The notes beneath the pieces were generated by a model. That model saw only the letters and a list, made by a program, of their open reading frames with translations. It had not been told where the DNA came from and searched no databases. A stretch of DNA of 14,399 bases. Source: Candidatus Neomicrothrix sp. UBA2110 (GTDB lineage: Bacteria; Actinomycetota; Acidimicrobiia; Acidimicrobiales; Poriferisodalaceae). Numbering within the stretch: position 1 is the stretch's first letter; every line of letters begins with the position of its first letter. This document shows, piece after piece, positions 1 to 6,606 of the stretch. Made by a program: the position numbers and the translations under genes. The stretch is from positions 1-14,399 of the forward strand of contig DCYM01000002.1 of assembly GCA_002331465.1 (NCBI GenBank), given 5' to 3'.

Positions 1-264
1 TAACCATTCCAGGAGAGGGAGCCCATCACCGGCGCCACGCACCAGCGTCATAGGGGTGTGGGCGTGGCTATTAACAAGGCCCGGCATGACCAGGCCACCA
101 ACGTGATGAACAGGGCCATCGCACGGCGGTGCTTCCGATCGAGGTCCGATGAATGAAATCCAACCGTCGGTCACGTCAATTGCAGCGTTCGAGACAACAG
201 AAAAGTCTTGATCGCAAGTGACCGCGATGTCAGCAAGATAGCGATTGGTAGTCACGTGCAACAT
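1..264 (-). CDS. Amidohydrolase / deaminase (TrzA-MtaD-like), N-terminal part only
   Basis: The first 88 codons of a gene that continues past the left edge. The translation begins MLHVTTNRYLADIAV and reaches the motif PGLVNSHAHTPM at residues 61-72. His67 and His69 form the HxH metal-binding pair at the start of the TIM barrel of the amidohydrolase superfamily. The run from VMPGL through LVRG and LLEWL most resembles chlorohydrolase/cytosine-deaminase-like enzymes such as 5-methylthioadenosine/S-adenosylhomocysteine deaminase and TrzA. These release ammonia or chloride from N-heterocyclic rings in the cytosol. The substrate cannot be told from this fragment. The start is uncertain: ATG at 264 has a TAAAAT box 11 nt upstream and would give an almost leaderless message. 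GTG at 255 has AGGA eight nt upstream (267-264) and is an alternative. The gene is divergent from livH with a 79-bp spacer, so a link to uptake is possible but inferred. Confidence 0.85.
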   Translation of the reverse strand, partial: MLHVTTNRYLADIAVTCDQDFSVVSNAAIDVTDGWISFIGPRSEAPPCDGPVHHVGGLVMPGLVNSHAHTPMTLVRGAGDGLPLLEWL

Positions 265-275
265 CCTGGCACGCG

Positions 276-281
276 ATTTTA
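276..281 (-). promoter_or_regulatory. Candidate -10 box (TAAAAT) for the amidohydrolase
   Basis: On the minus strand TAAAAT lies 11 nt before the ATG at 264. It fits the TANNNT pattern of actinobacterial sigma-70-type promoters. Transcription from about 267-269 would leave a leader of only a few nucleotides. No convincing -35 box is visible at the usual distance. Confidence 0.35.
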
Positions 282-343
282 GAAGTAGGTATGACCAGTA
301 AGTGGGTGCTTAACGCATGCGGGGATGACAGACTTCGAAGTGC

Positions 344-1282
344 ATGTCGCTGTTCTTACAACGAACCTTTGACTCCCTTGCTAACGGCTCGGCGTACGCC
401 GCTCTGGCGGTGGCTATTTCGATGGTATTCCGCTCGACTGGGGTTCTGAATCTCGCGCAGGGTCAGCTAGCCATGTTTTCCACTTATATCGCCCTGGTCT
501 TCGCCACTGGGCCGAGTCCTTATCTGAAGTTCTCATCGAACACGGACGTGCTGGGGGCAGCGTGGCCAATATGGGCGGCCATCCTCGGCGCGATAGTGAT
601 TTCGATGGTGATCGGAGCTTTCACTGAAAGGGTCATTATTCGTCCTATTAGTGCTGACCCTGTTGCGGCCATTGGAGCGACGCTAGGTCTGTATTTACTC
701 CTCGGTGCTTTTGTTCGAAAGCAATGGGGCGGGCGAACCATGTTCTTGGGCTCTCCCTTTCCTCAGACTGTCGACGATCGCTGGGATATCGGCGGTGCTC
801 GTCTCTGGCACGACACCGTCGGGATCACGCTCACAATGATCGGAGTATTAGGTCTTCTGGCGGTGCTCCAACGCCGAACAAAAGTTGGGCTCGCTTTTCG
901 AGCAGTGACATCGAATCGCACGGCATCGCTCATGGTAGGAATCAGGGTTAGTCGGGTGCTTATGCTCGGCTGGGCCTTGGCGGCCGGGATCGGAGCTTTA
1001 GCAGGTGGTCTGATAGCCGGAGAGATCAATGTGCGGCCCGACATGATGGGGCGGCTCCTAATATTCGGTCTTGCCGCGGCCACTTTGGGTGGCCTTAAAA
1101 GCCCAGTTCTCGCGTTTGTCGGAGGTTACTTATTCGCATTTCTTGAGACCATGCTGGGCGGTTACGTGAGCTTCATCGATAGTCAAGTCACGTTGGTATG
1201 GGCCTTATTAGTACTCATCATCGTCTTATTTGTGCGCCCCTCGGGACTATTACCGCGAAGCGAAGCGTGGCAGCAACGATGA
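344..1282 (+). CDS. livH: Branched-chain amino acid-type ABC transporter permease LivH
   Basis: A 312-residue, strongly hydrophobic inner-membrane protein of the HAAT family, with about eight membrane segments. The N-terminal segment carries the LivH signature VLNLAQGQLAM at residues 34-44, equivalent to the INFAHGE region of E. coli LivH. A cytoplasmic coupling loop with GLAFRAVTSN and the following ASLMVGI lies around residues 182-200, where the permease contacts the ATPase. Length is normal for the family. The start is fixed: upstream in frame there is a stop at 326-328 and no other ATG, GTG or TTG before 344. No clear Shine-Dalgarno or TANNNT box precedes it. It overlaps livM by ATGA and both permeases should form the heterodimeric channel. 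The substrate may be an amino acid, amide or urea; the sequence alone does not decide. Confidence 0.93.
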   Translation: MSLFLQRTFDSLANGSAYAALAVAISMVFRSTGVLNLAQGQLAMFSTYIALVFATGPSPYLKFSSNTDVLGAAWPIWAAILGAIVISMVIGAFTERVIIRPISADPVAAIGATLGLYLLLGAFVRKQWGGRTMFLGSPFPQTVDDRWDIGGARLWHDTVGITLTMIGVLGLLAVLQRRTKVGLAFRAVTSNRTASLMVGIRVSRVLMLGWALAAGIGALAGGLIAGEINVRPDMMGRLLIFGLAAATLGGLKSPVLAFVGGYLFAFLETMLGGYVSFIDSQVTLVWALLVLIIVLFVRPSGLLPRSEAWQQR

Positions 1283-2415
1283 CCACCAGAAATCCGTCGA
1301 CTTCAACCCCTCTGCGAATTGTGTGGGTGGTTATCTCGCTGGCATTCGTCGTTCTGTCTGTACGAGTCGCTTTTGGTGCAACTCCAAAGATAGTCACTGA
1401 CTTTTCAAACTCAATAGCCTTATCCCTCGCGTTTGGCGGTTTGGTACTGCTGACCCACTACCTCGGCCTTTTATCCCTAGGCCAGGGAGCTCTTGTGGGG
1501 GTCGGGGCTTACGCCGCACTGCACGCGGTGAACGATTTTGGTGTACCTGTCGTTTGGATGCCTCTGGCCGGCCTGTTGGCAGGAACGCTCGTGGGCGCCA
1601 TCGTGGCCATTCCCTCTCTGCGTTTACCCAAGGCGTATCTTGCTCTCCTCACTCTTTCTCTGGCAGTTGCCTATCCCATCATCCTTAAGCAAGTTGACGG
1701 CAACTTGCCGGTCCTCCTCCATGGTGAATTTGTGGCGCCCTCATGGACAGGGATCGCGGAAAACGACGAACACATATGGGAACTTTTTCTGGTCACGATT
1801 TACGCATCGGCGGCCCTTTTCTTGGTTCAAGGCCTACTAAGAGGACCAATAGGACGGGCCTTTATAGCCAGCCGTGACGAACCTGAAGCTGCGAGGGCCT
1901 TCGGAGTTCCGGTCTATCGGCTGCGACTCTATGGGGTGGCATTAAGCGGGGGCATGGCCGGATTGGCTGGTGGCCTTCTCATGATTCCAACTGGCTTCAA
2001 CGACTTCACCCATTATCCAGAAGAGTTATCGATCAAAATGTTCGCACTGGCGATGGCTTTCGGCGGATCTCGTTTAATTTCGTCAGTTCCCGCGGCGTTG
2101 ATCCTTATCTTTCTTCCAGTTTGGTTAATTGATCGGAATTGGGTTGTCGAATACGGGTGGGTGGGGCTCTTTAAATCCGAAGGATTCATCTACGCTGCGC
2201 TTCTTCTCGCCACTGCATACCTCACTAGAGGCAAGGGCTTCATGCACTTGTCCGAGCGTCGCAAACGTCGCAACATAGAAAAATCCGTGACCGCAAACAG
2301 AGGCGCTTCACTAGTCGCTGATCAACTCATGGCTCTTGAGAACCGGTTAAATCAAATAGAAGGGTTCGTGGGTGAACCACCGGACATCAGCTCGCGCCAA
2401 GAACCGACTGATTGA
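1279..2415 (+). CDS. livM: Branched-chain amino acid-type ABC transporter permease LivM
   Basis: A 378-residue permease, partner of livH. The start is taken at ATG 1279 because it overlaps the livH stop as ATGA, a standard translational coupling; the open frame reaches back to 1198 inside livH but that extension has no support. The N-terminal membrane segment (about 13-33) is followed by the family motif LLSLGQGALVGVGAY at residues 64-78. The coupling loop GRAFIASRDEPEAARAFGV at 192-210 closely matches LivM proteins. Membrane helices end near residue 316. A polar tail of about 56 residues follows (323-378), with a basic patch RRKRRN and a short heptad-like stretch with leucines around 344-360. 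Many LivM proteins end soon after the last helix or are fused to LivG; this one has neither arrangement. No livG, livF or binding-protein gene adjoins the pair. Confidence 0.92.
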   Translation: MTTRNPSTSTPLRIVWVVISLAFVVLSVRVAFGATPKIVTDFSNSIALSLAFGGLVLLTHYLGLLSLGQGALVGVGAYAALHAVNDFGVPVVWMPLAGLLAGTLVGAIVAIPSLRLPKAYLALLTLSLAVAYPIILKQVDGNLPVLLHGEFVAPSWTGIAENDEHIWELFLVTIYASAALFLVQGLLRGPIGRAFIASRDEPEAARAFGVPVYRLRLYGVALSGGMAGLAGGLLMIPTGFNDFTHYPEELSIKMFALAMAFGGSRLISSVPAALILIFLPVWLIDRNWVVEYGWVGLFKSEGFIYAALLLATAYLTRGKGFMHLSERRKRRNIEKSVTANRGASLVADQLMALENRLNQIEGFVGEPPDISSRQEPTD

Positions 2416-2547
2416 CCTAACTCTTCTGCACGTTTCACCGCCTGAATGGGCGGCTCAAGTTCTGCGACGCGATCTATTGCGCCCAACATGGGGCGAAATC
2501 GGCTACCTCTAAGTCGAAATTGCGTGTCGAGGCTTCGGCCTTGAGGT
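2416..2547. other. Convergent intergenic spacer with three short hairpins
   Basis: The 132 bp between the livM stop and the SDR stop contain no gene. Three GC-rich inverted repeats are visible: CCGCC at 2438-2442 with GGCGG at 2449-2453; CGCCC at 2480-2484 with GGGCG at 2491-2495; and the longer one at 2527-2544, listed separately. None is followed by a T-tract, so if they end transcription they do so as the tail-less hairpins often seen in actinobacteria. Confidence 0.45.
2527..2544. terminator. Candidate bidirectional terminator hairpin
   Basis: A 7-bp stem, TCGAGGC (2527-2533) with GCCTTGA (2538-2544), including one G-T pair on the plus strand, closed by a TTCG tetraloop in the plus-strand transcript. 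On the minus strand it begins 3 nt past the SDR stop codon. It lies between two convergent genes, where termination is expected. No T-run follows on either strand, so the role is inferred from position and stability. Confidence 0.4.
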
Positions 2548-3375
2548 TTAACTCAAAAGCCAATCAGCTGGGGCTAAATCACTTTCCGCGTAAAGGCGGC
2601 TTTGGAACCTTTGCATACCGTTAATCCAACGATCCACGTCGCTGGCTTTTCGTTCTCTGTATGTCTGAACTTCGGGGTGCGGTAATACCAGAAACCTTTC
2701 TTCAGACATGCACTCGATGACAGTGTCCGCTAATTGTGCAGCGGTGAGGACTCCATCACCAGCAGCGCTGCCTGGTGTGCCGGTCCCTTGATCAAGCCGA
2801 TCGGGGCTATTTCGCAGGATGTTGGTTTCTACGGCCTGCGGACAGAGCATTGACACTCGAATGCCTCGTTCTCCATAGGTAATGGAAAGGAACTCGCCTA
2901 ACGAAACCGCCGCCGCTTTAGTAACCGCGTATTGCATGGAACCAAGTTGGGTGAGGAGACCCGCAGCAGACGCAGTGTTCAGCAAATAACCCCCACCGTT
3001 GGCCACCATGACCGGCACCGCCGCCCTAGCCGCATAGATGTGGGACATCACATGCACTTCCCACATCCGTTGAATTTCGGTGTTATCCGTCTCGAGGCCT
3101 CCCTGGGTGACATATCCAGCATTTGACGCAAAAATGTCGAGCGTTCCATAGTCGTCGACAGTTTCAGCAACTACGGCTGCTATGGCGGCTTCGTCGGTGA
3201 CGTCTAATGCAACTGCCCTGCCGTCGACGTTCTGAGCCACACGTTCGGCGTTTACCCCATCGCGATCCAGTACGACCAAGCCCCTCGCGCCTTCTGCGTG
3301 GAATCTTTCGGCGAGCGCTTCTCCGATTCCGCTACCGCCACCGGTGACGATGGCAACTTTGTCTCTGATTTCCAT
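2548..3375 (-). CDS. Short-chain dehydrogenase/reductase (SDR), classical type
   Basis: A 275-residue NAD(P)-dependent oxidoreductase of the classical SDR fold, probably cytosolic and acting on a hydroxyl or keto group. The cofactor motif TGGGSGIG is at residues 11-18, Asp37 ends the second strand (VVLDRDG) and suggests NAD(H) preference, and the NAG motif is at 85-87. Catalytic Ser136 (NTASAAG), Tyr149 and Lys153 (YAVTK) are in place. The Asn of the usual catalytic tetrad is His108 (WEVHVM). The start is taken at ATG 3375 rather than the in-frame GTG at 3417. The product then begins MEIRDKVAIVTGG like the family, and a TANNNT box lies exactly 6 nt upstream, as expected for a leaderless message. 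It is convergent with livM and divergent from the CoA-transferase. Substrate unknown. Confidence 0.9.
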   Translation of the reverse strand: MEIRDKVAIVTGGGSGIGEALAERFHAEGARGLVVLDRDGVNAERVAQNVDGRAVALDVTDEAAIAAVVAETVDDYGTLDIFASNAGYVTQGGLETDNTEIQRMWEVHVMSHIYAARAAVPVMVANGGGYLLNTASAAGLLTQLGSMQYAVTKAAAVSLGEFLSITYGERGIRVSMLCPQAVETNILRNSPDRLDQGTGTPGSAAGDGVLTAAQLADTVIECMSEERFLVLPHPEVQTYRERKASDVDRWINGMQRFQSRLYAESDLAPADWLLS

Positions 3376-3381
3376 AGGAGC

Positions 3382-3387
3382 AGCGTA
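3382..3387 (-). promoter_or_regulatory. Leaderless-type -10 box (TACGCT) for the SDR gene
   Basis: On the minus strand TACGCT ends 6 nt before the ATG at 3375, so transcription would begin at or next to the A of the start codon. No Shine-Dalgarno is present (the bases before ATG read GCTCCT). The same 6-nt geometry occurs at the thioesterase and LLM oxidoreductase starts, which supports both the promoter and the start codon. Confidence 0.5.
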
Positions 3388-3500
3388 ACGAGCGGCACAG
3401 AAGGCTGCTTGACGCACGCACCATCGTTTACAAAGCTGCGGCTCTCACCCAAACCAGGCTGAGTTCCTGCGATGCCGCTGAGAATTCCCATGCACTCCCC

Positions 3501-3506
3501 GAAGGA
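3501..3506 (+). promoter_or_regulatory. Shine-Dalgarno (GAAGGA) of the CoA-transferase
   Basis: GAAGGA lies 9 nt upstream of the ATG at 3516 and decides that start. It is the clearest ribosome binding site in the window, in contrast to the leaderless-looking neighbours. Confidence 0.6.
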
Positions 3507-3515
3507 CACGATCAA

Positions 3516-4736
3516 ATGGCTGCTCCACTCGACAACGTGACCGTCATCGAAATTGACAACTGGATGGCCTCGCCAAGTGCTGGAGCCATACTCTCCGACC
3601 TCGGTGCTGACGTCATCAAGATTGAGCCTCTAAGCGGCGACCCGATGCGAAACATGGGTCGACCGGCGAAAGTTTCGGAAGACAAAAAGGACTTCGATTT
3701 TCAGTTCGACGTGTCGAACCGAGGTAAGAGATCGATTGCTATAGATCTCGAATCCGAAGCCGGGATGGAGGTCGCGTTATCACTCATCGCTGGTGCCGAC
3801 GTTTTCATGTGCAACCTTTTGAGACACCGCCAGGAGAAATTCGGGTTAGACCCTGAAAGCGTCAAAGAAGCCAACTCAAACATTGTTCACGCGACGTTGA
3901 CTGGTTACGGAACTCATGGGCCCGAAGCACACCGACCCGGATATGACGTCACTGCTTTTTTTGGGCGGTCTGGTCTCTATGACGCTATGCGAGAGGGTGA
4001 GACTGGAACCGTTCCTATGGCACGCCCCGCCCAAGGCGATCACACGACCGGACTCGCGTTTGTTGCAGCGATTTTGGCGGCGCTTCGACTCGCAGAACAA
4101 AGCGGGGAAGCACAAGTAGTAGAGACGTCTCTCTATGAAACCGCCATTTGGACACAAGCGACTGACTACGCAATTACGGCGGTAGACCTCGCACCTCTCC
4201 GGCCTCGGGCTAGAGAAAACATGATCATCCCAACCGCAAACCGATACCCATGTGGGGATGGGAAGTGGGTCGTGCTCAACATGCCAGAGGAAAGCGCTTG
4301 GGCGAAGCTGTGCCGCGTAATTGAACGAGAAGATCTGTTAGCCGACGAGAGACTTCAAGACATTCGAGGACGCTTCCAACATATGCCCGAACTAGTCGCC
4401 GCTATCGATCAGGCCCTTTCTCATCGAAGCCGAGACGAGTGGGGAGAAATTTTCGATGCGAACAGCATTATCTGGGGACCGGTGCTTGGCCTTCACGAAG
4501 TCGCTTCCGATCCCCAGGCTGAGGCACTCAACGTTTTCCCGACAGTTCACAGCGATCAAATCGGTTCGTACCGAACCGTCGCCGTTCCCATGCGATTCAC
4601 CGACGTTGACGTCGGACCGAAGGGCCCGGCGCCGATGTTGGGACAACACACGCGGGAAATTCTCGCAGAAGCAGGTCACGATCCAGAAAAGATTCAATCT
4701 CTAGTTGAACGTGGTGCAATCGGAGAGTTGTCCTAA
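3516..4736 (+). CDS. CaiB/BaiF family (family III) CoA-transferase
   Basis: A 406-residue cytosolic enzyme of the formyl-CoA/carnitine CoA-transferase family, which moves CoA between carboxylic acids through an aspartyl-CoA thioester; some relatives are 2-methylacyl-CoA racemases. The N-terminal Rossmann-like half begins VTVIEIDNWMASPSAG and continues LGADVIKIEP at 29-38, the family's CoA-binding start. SNRGKRSIAIDL at 67-78 is also conserved. The expected nucleophile is Asp175 in QGDHTTGL, in the position of the catalytic Asp of formyl-CoA transferase (Asp169). GPVLGLHEVASDPQ near residues 325-340 and LGQHTREIL near the C terminus complete the family pattern. Length is typical. The start is supported by GAAGGA 9 nt upstream. 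It stands alone on the plus strand; its acid substrate cannot be predicted. Confidence 0.93.
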   Translation: MAAPLDNVTVIEIDNWMASPSAGAILSDLGADVIKIEPLSGDPMRNMGRPAKVSEDKKDFDFQFDVSNRGKRSIAIDLESEAGMEVALSLIAGADVFMCNLLRHRQEKFGLDPESVKEANSNIVHATLTGYGTHGPEAHRPGYDVTAFFGRSGLYDAMREGETGTVPMARPAQGDHTTGLAFVAAILAALRLAEQSGEAQVVETSLYETAIWTQATDYAITAVDLAPLRPRARENMIIPTANRYPCGDGKWVVLNMPEESAWAKLCRVIEREDLLADERLQDIRGRFQHMPELVAAIDQALSHRSRDEWGEIFDANSIIWGPVLGLHEVASDPQAEALNVFPTVHSDQIGSYRTVAVPMRFTDVDVGPKGPAPMLGQHTREILAEAGHDPEKIQSLVERGAIGELS

Positions 4737-4754
4737 ATCTTTTAGTCCATACGT

Positions 4755-4797
4755 AACGCGCTTTCTGCCGTTGGGGGATCGCAGGCATTTTCGCGTT
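4755..4797. terminator. Possible bidirectional terminator between convergent genes
   Basis: An interrupted inverted repeat lies in the 68-bp gap between the CoA-transferase and thioesterase stops. The outer arms are AACGCG (4755-4760) and CGCGTT (4792-4797); the inner arms are TGCC (4766-4769) and GGCA (4784-4787), with a large loop. The structure is imperfect and weak, so the call rests mainly on its place between two converging genes. Confidence 0.25.
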
Positions 4798-4804
4798 TAC
4801 CGAA

Positions 4805-5620
4805 TCAGAGTTGAATTTCCTCGGGGGCGATCATTTGACTTTGCAGCACCCAACCAATGACTCCAATTTCATCAATGAGAGTTGTGCGGCAACACGCCAA
4901 ATTCGTTGATGAACGCGCAACTGCGGAGTCAAGCAAGATCCATTCGGATTGCGGCAGACGCAGCAGTTGGAGGGTTACGTCGGTGTTGATGAACGACTGT
5001 TCGCCCTCAGCATATTCGAAGCCAACTGCTGCTCCTAAGTCGGACAAAGTCGCAACCTGCTGAAACTTTGAGGCTGATTCACCGGCTATTAACGCGTGAT
5101 CGAGGCGCGCCCATATGAGTCCAGGACCGGACTCCTCTGTAGACCCAGTAATCACACGAAGTTCGACCGCGTCCGCATTGAATCCAGGCCTCGGGTATTC
5201 CATATCGGGATGTGCCCCAGGGTTCGCTCGTTGGGAGGGAATAGGTGGGACTGATATTTGCTTTCCCGTCAGATCTTTCGGTCGGGAAAGCCACTGCGAG
5301 GTAGCGCGTGCTAACAGCTTGCCTTCATGAGTTATCGATGCTTCTGCAACGGCAGTCCGTTTTCCATTCTTCACAACGTTGGCTGAGACTCCCAACTTGC
5401 CGACTGGGACCCCTGAGAGAATCTCTACGGTGTAGCGCGAACAGATCAGATCTTCTCGATCGAGTTCGCGTTCTATCAACCAACTCATCAAGCCACATAT
5501 GGGTCCGCCATGCATCACGCCATGACTCCACGGGCCACGGGTTAGTTCGGTCGCTTCGACTCCTCCTTCGCATGTCAAGAAGAGCGCTGGGGGATATTCT
5601 TCTGGGGCGGGGGTGGGCAT
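4805..5620 (-). CDS. TesB-like acyl-CoA thioesterase (double hot-dog)
   Basis: A 271-residue protein that should hydrolyse acyl-CoA to free acid and CoA in the cytosol. The N-terminal hot-dog domain has the motif TRGPWSHGVMHGGP at residues 27-40, diagnostic of actinobacterial TesB-like thioesterases. The C-terminal hot-dog domain has INTDVTLQLLRLP at 211-223, followed by EWILLDS; Asp214 occupies the place of the conserved Asp in this class. Length matches the two-domain form. The ATG at 5620 has no Shine-Dalgarno, but a TAACGT box ends 6 nt upstream, implying a leaderless transcript. The start codon is only 22 bp from that of the divergent LLM oxidoreductase. The acyl substrate is unknown; thioesterases of this type often balance CoA pools next to acyl-CoA catabolic genes. 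Confidence 0.85.
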   Translation of the reverse strand: MPTPAPEEYPPALFLTCEGGVEATELTRGPWSHGVMHGGPICGLMSWLIERELDREDLICSRYTVEILSGVPVGKLGVSANVVKNGKRTAVAEASITHEGKLLARATSQWLSRPKDLTGKQISVPPIPSQRANPGAHPDMEYPRPGFNADAVELRVITGSTEESGPGLIWARLDHALIAGESASKFQQVATLSDLGAAVGFEYAEGEQSFINTDVTLQLLRLPQSEWILLDSAVARSSTNLACCRTTLIDEIGVIGWVLQSQMIAPEEIQL

Positions 5621-5626
5621 CGAACC

Positions 5627-5632
5627 ACGTTA
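5627..5632 (-). promoter_or_regulatory. Leaderless-type -10 box (TAACGT) for the thioesterase
   Basis: On the minus strand TAACGT is followed by six bases and then the ATG at 5620. It shares the TA at 5631-5632 with the opposing box of the LLM gene, so the two promoters overlap physically. No -35 consensus is visible inside the LLM coding sequence. Confidence 0.55.
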
Positions 5633-5636
5633 GGGT
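5631..5636 (+). promoter_or_regulatory. Leaderless-type -10 box (TAGGGT) for the LLM oxidoreductase
   Basis: TAGGGT is followed by GCGGAA and then the ATG at 5643. Six bases from box to start codon place initiation at the A of ATG, the geometry known from leaderless actinobacterial genes. No -35 consensus is seen; the upstream bases are G-rich thioesterase coding sequence. Confidence 0.55.
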
Positions 5637-5642
5637 GCGGAA

Positions 5643-6581
5643 ATGCACCCGTTCCGATTTGGCGTCCAGTTTTCCAAATCAGCGTCGGGGGATGACTACA
5701 GAGATTCGGTCCGGCGAATCGAAGACTTGGGTTACAGCACAGTTTTCTGCCCTGACCATTTCGATGATCAGTGGGCGCCTACAGTCGCTCTCACCGTGGC
5801 AGCGGAAGCGACGACAGATCTGCGTGTCGCAACGCTCGTCTACGACGTGGACTATCGCCACCCTGTTGTGCTTGCGAAAGAAATCGCCACGCTCGATCTT
5901 GTCTCAAACGGACGTGTGGAGTTTGGGATCGGCGCCGGATGGATGTCAGATGACTACGACACGGCTGGCATTCCATTCGATAAAGCCGGCATTCGCATTG
6001 ACCGAATGGTCGAAGCCATTGACGTCGTTCGAGGTCTCTGGTCGGGCCAACCTTTAAATTTCCAGGGAGAGCACTACGTGGTTCGCGATATGACGGGAGC
6101 ACCGAGCCCTTGTCAGCCTGGCGGGCCACCAATAATCGTCGGAGGAGGCGGGAAACGAGTCTTAACCGAAGCAGCCCGGCGAGCTGACATTGTTGGACTT
6201 AATGCTTCACTCCACTCCGGATCTGTAGGCCCAGAGACAGCATTATCTGCTCTTGGAGAGAGATTCTTGGAGCGACGTAACTGGGTGGAGGAGGCGGCAG
6301 GAGAACGATTCTCCCAACTCGAACTTCAGATGAATACCTTTATGACCGCTGTAACTGCTACCACTGCAGAAGCTGACGAAATGATTGAGGGGATGGCACC
6401 GATGTTCGGTCTCTCGCCAGATCAGGCACGAACTATCCCGATGGTCCTTGCCGGGACCGTTAATGACGTTTGCGAGCAACTTCACCATCACCGTGAACTC
6501 TACGGAACAAGCTATTGGGTAATCCATGAAGGGGAAGTCGACGCCATGGCTCCAGTAGTAGCCAAAATGTCAGGCACCTAG
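5643..6581 (+). CDS. LLM-class F420-dependent oxidoreductase (MSMEG_2516-like)
   Basis: A 312-residue TIM-barrel protein of the bacterial luciferase-like superfamily, predicted to use deazaflavin F420 for a hydride transfer on an unknown substrate. It begins MHPFRFGVQ, the characteristic start of the actinobacterial TIGR03621-type subgroup, which supports the ATG at 5643. Further family marks are CPDH at 36-39, HPVVLAKEIATLDLVSNGR at 73-91, FGIGAGW at 94-100 with a GIP at 109-111, and PPIIVGGGG at 162-170. The gene is divergent from the thioesterase with overlapping promoters. The addB-like gene follows after 25 bp on the same strand, so read-through into it is likely. Use of F420 rather than FMN is inferred from the subgroup, not from a visible residue. 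Confidence 0.88.
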   Translation: MHPFRFGVQFSKSASGDDYRDSVRRIEDLGYSTVFCPDHFDDQWAPTVALTVAAEATTDLRVATLVYDVDYRHPVVLAKEIATLDLVSNGRVEFGIGAGWMSDDYDTAGIPFDKAGIRIDRMVEAIDVVRGLWSGQPLNFQGEHYVVRDMTGAPSPCQPGGPPIIVGGGGKRVLTEAARRADIVGLNASLHSGSVGPETALSALGERFLERRNWVEEAAGERFSQLELQMNTFMTAVTATTAEADEMIEGMAPMFGLSPDQARTIPMVLAGTVNDVCEQLHHHRELYGTSYWVIHEGEVDAMAPVVAKMSGT

Positions 6582-6606
6582 CTTCGGGTTACCCAATGAT
6601 GACTCA

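Noticed and set aside
332..341. Perfect 10-bp palindrome ACTTCGAAGT just before the livH ATG, as a possible operator
   Set aside because: A 10-bp palindrome is common by chance, no second copy is seen in the window and it sits 2 nt from the start codon. Not enough to call a site.
325..372. A 15-codon open frame starting ATG at 325 and overlapping the livH start, as a possible leader peptide
   Set aside because: It has no regulatory codon run and no attenuator-like hairpins. The GGGG before its ATG is weak evidence, so it is most likely chance.
3405..3440. TTGACG with a downstream TACAAA as a possible plus-strand promoter for the CoA-transferase
   Set aside because: The spacing is about 14-15 bp, too short for a sigma-70-type promoter, and the -10 match is poor.
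5308..6057. A 249-codon plus-strand open frame across the thioesterase and LLM genes
   Set aside because: It runs antisense to one real gene and out of frame with the other, is Arg/Ser-rich and has no recognisable domain. It is a shadow frame.
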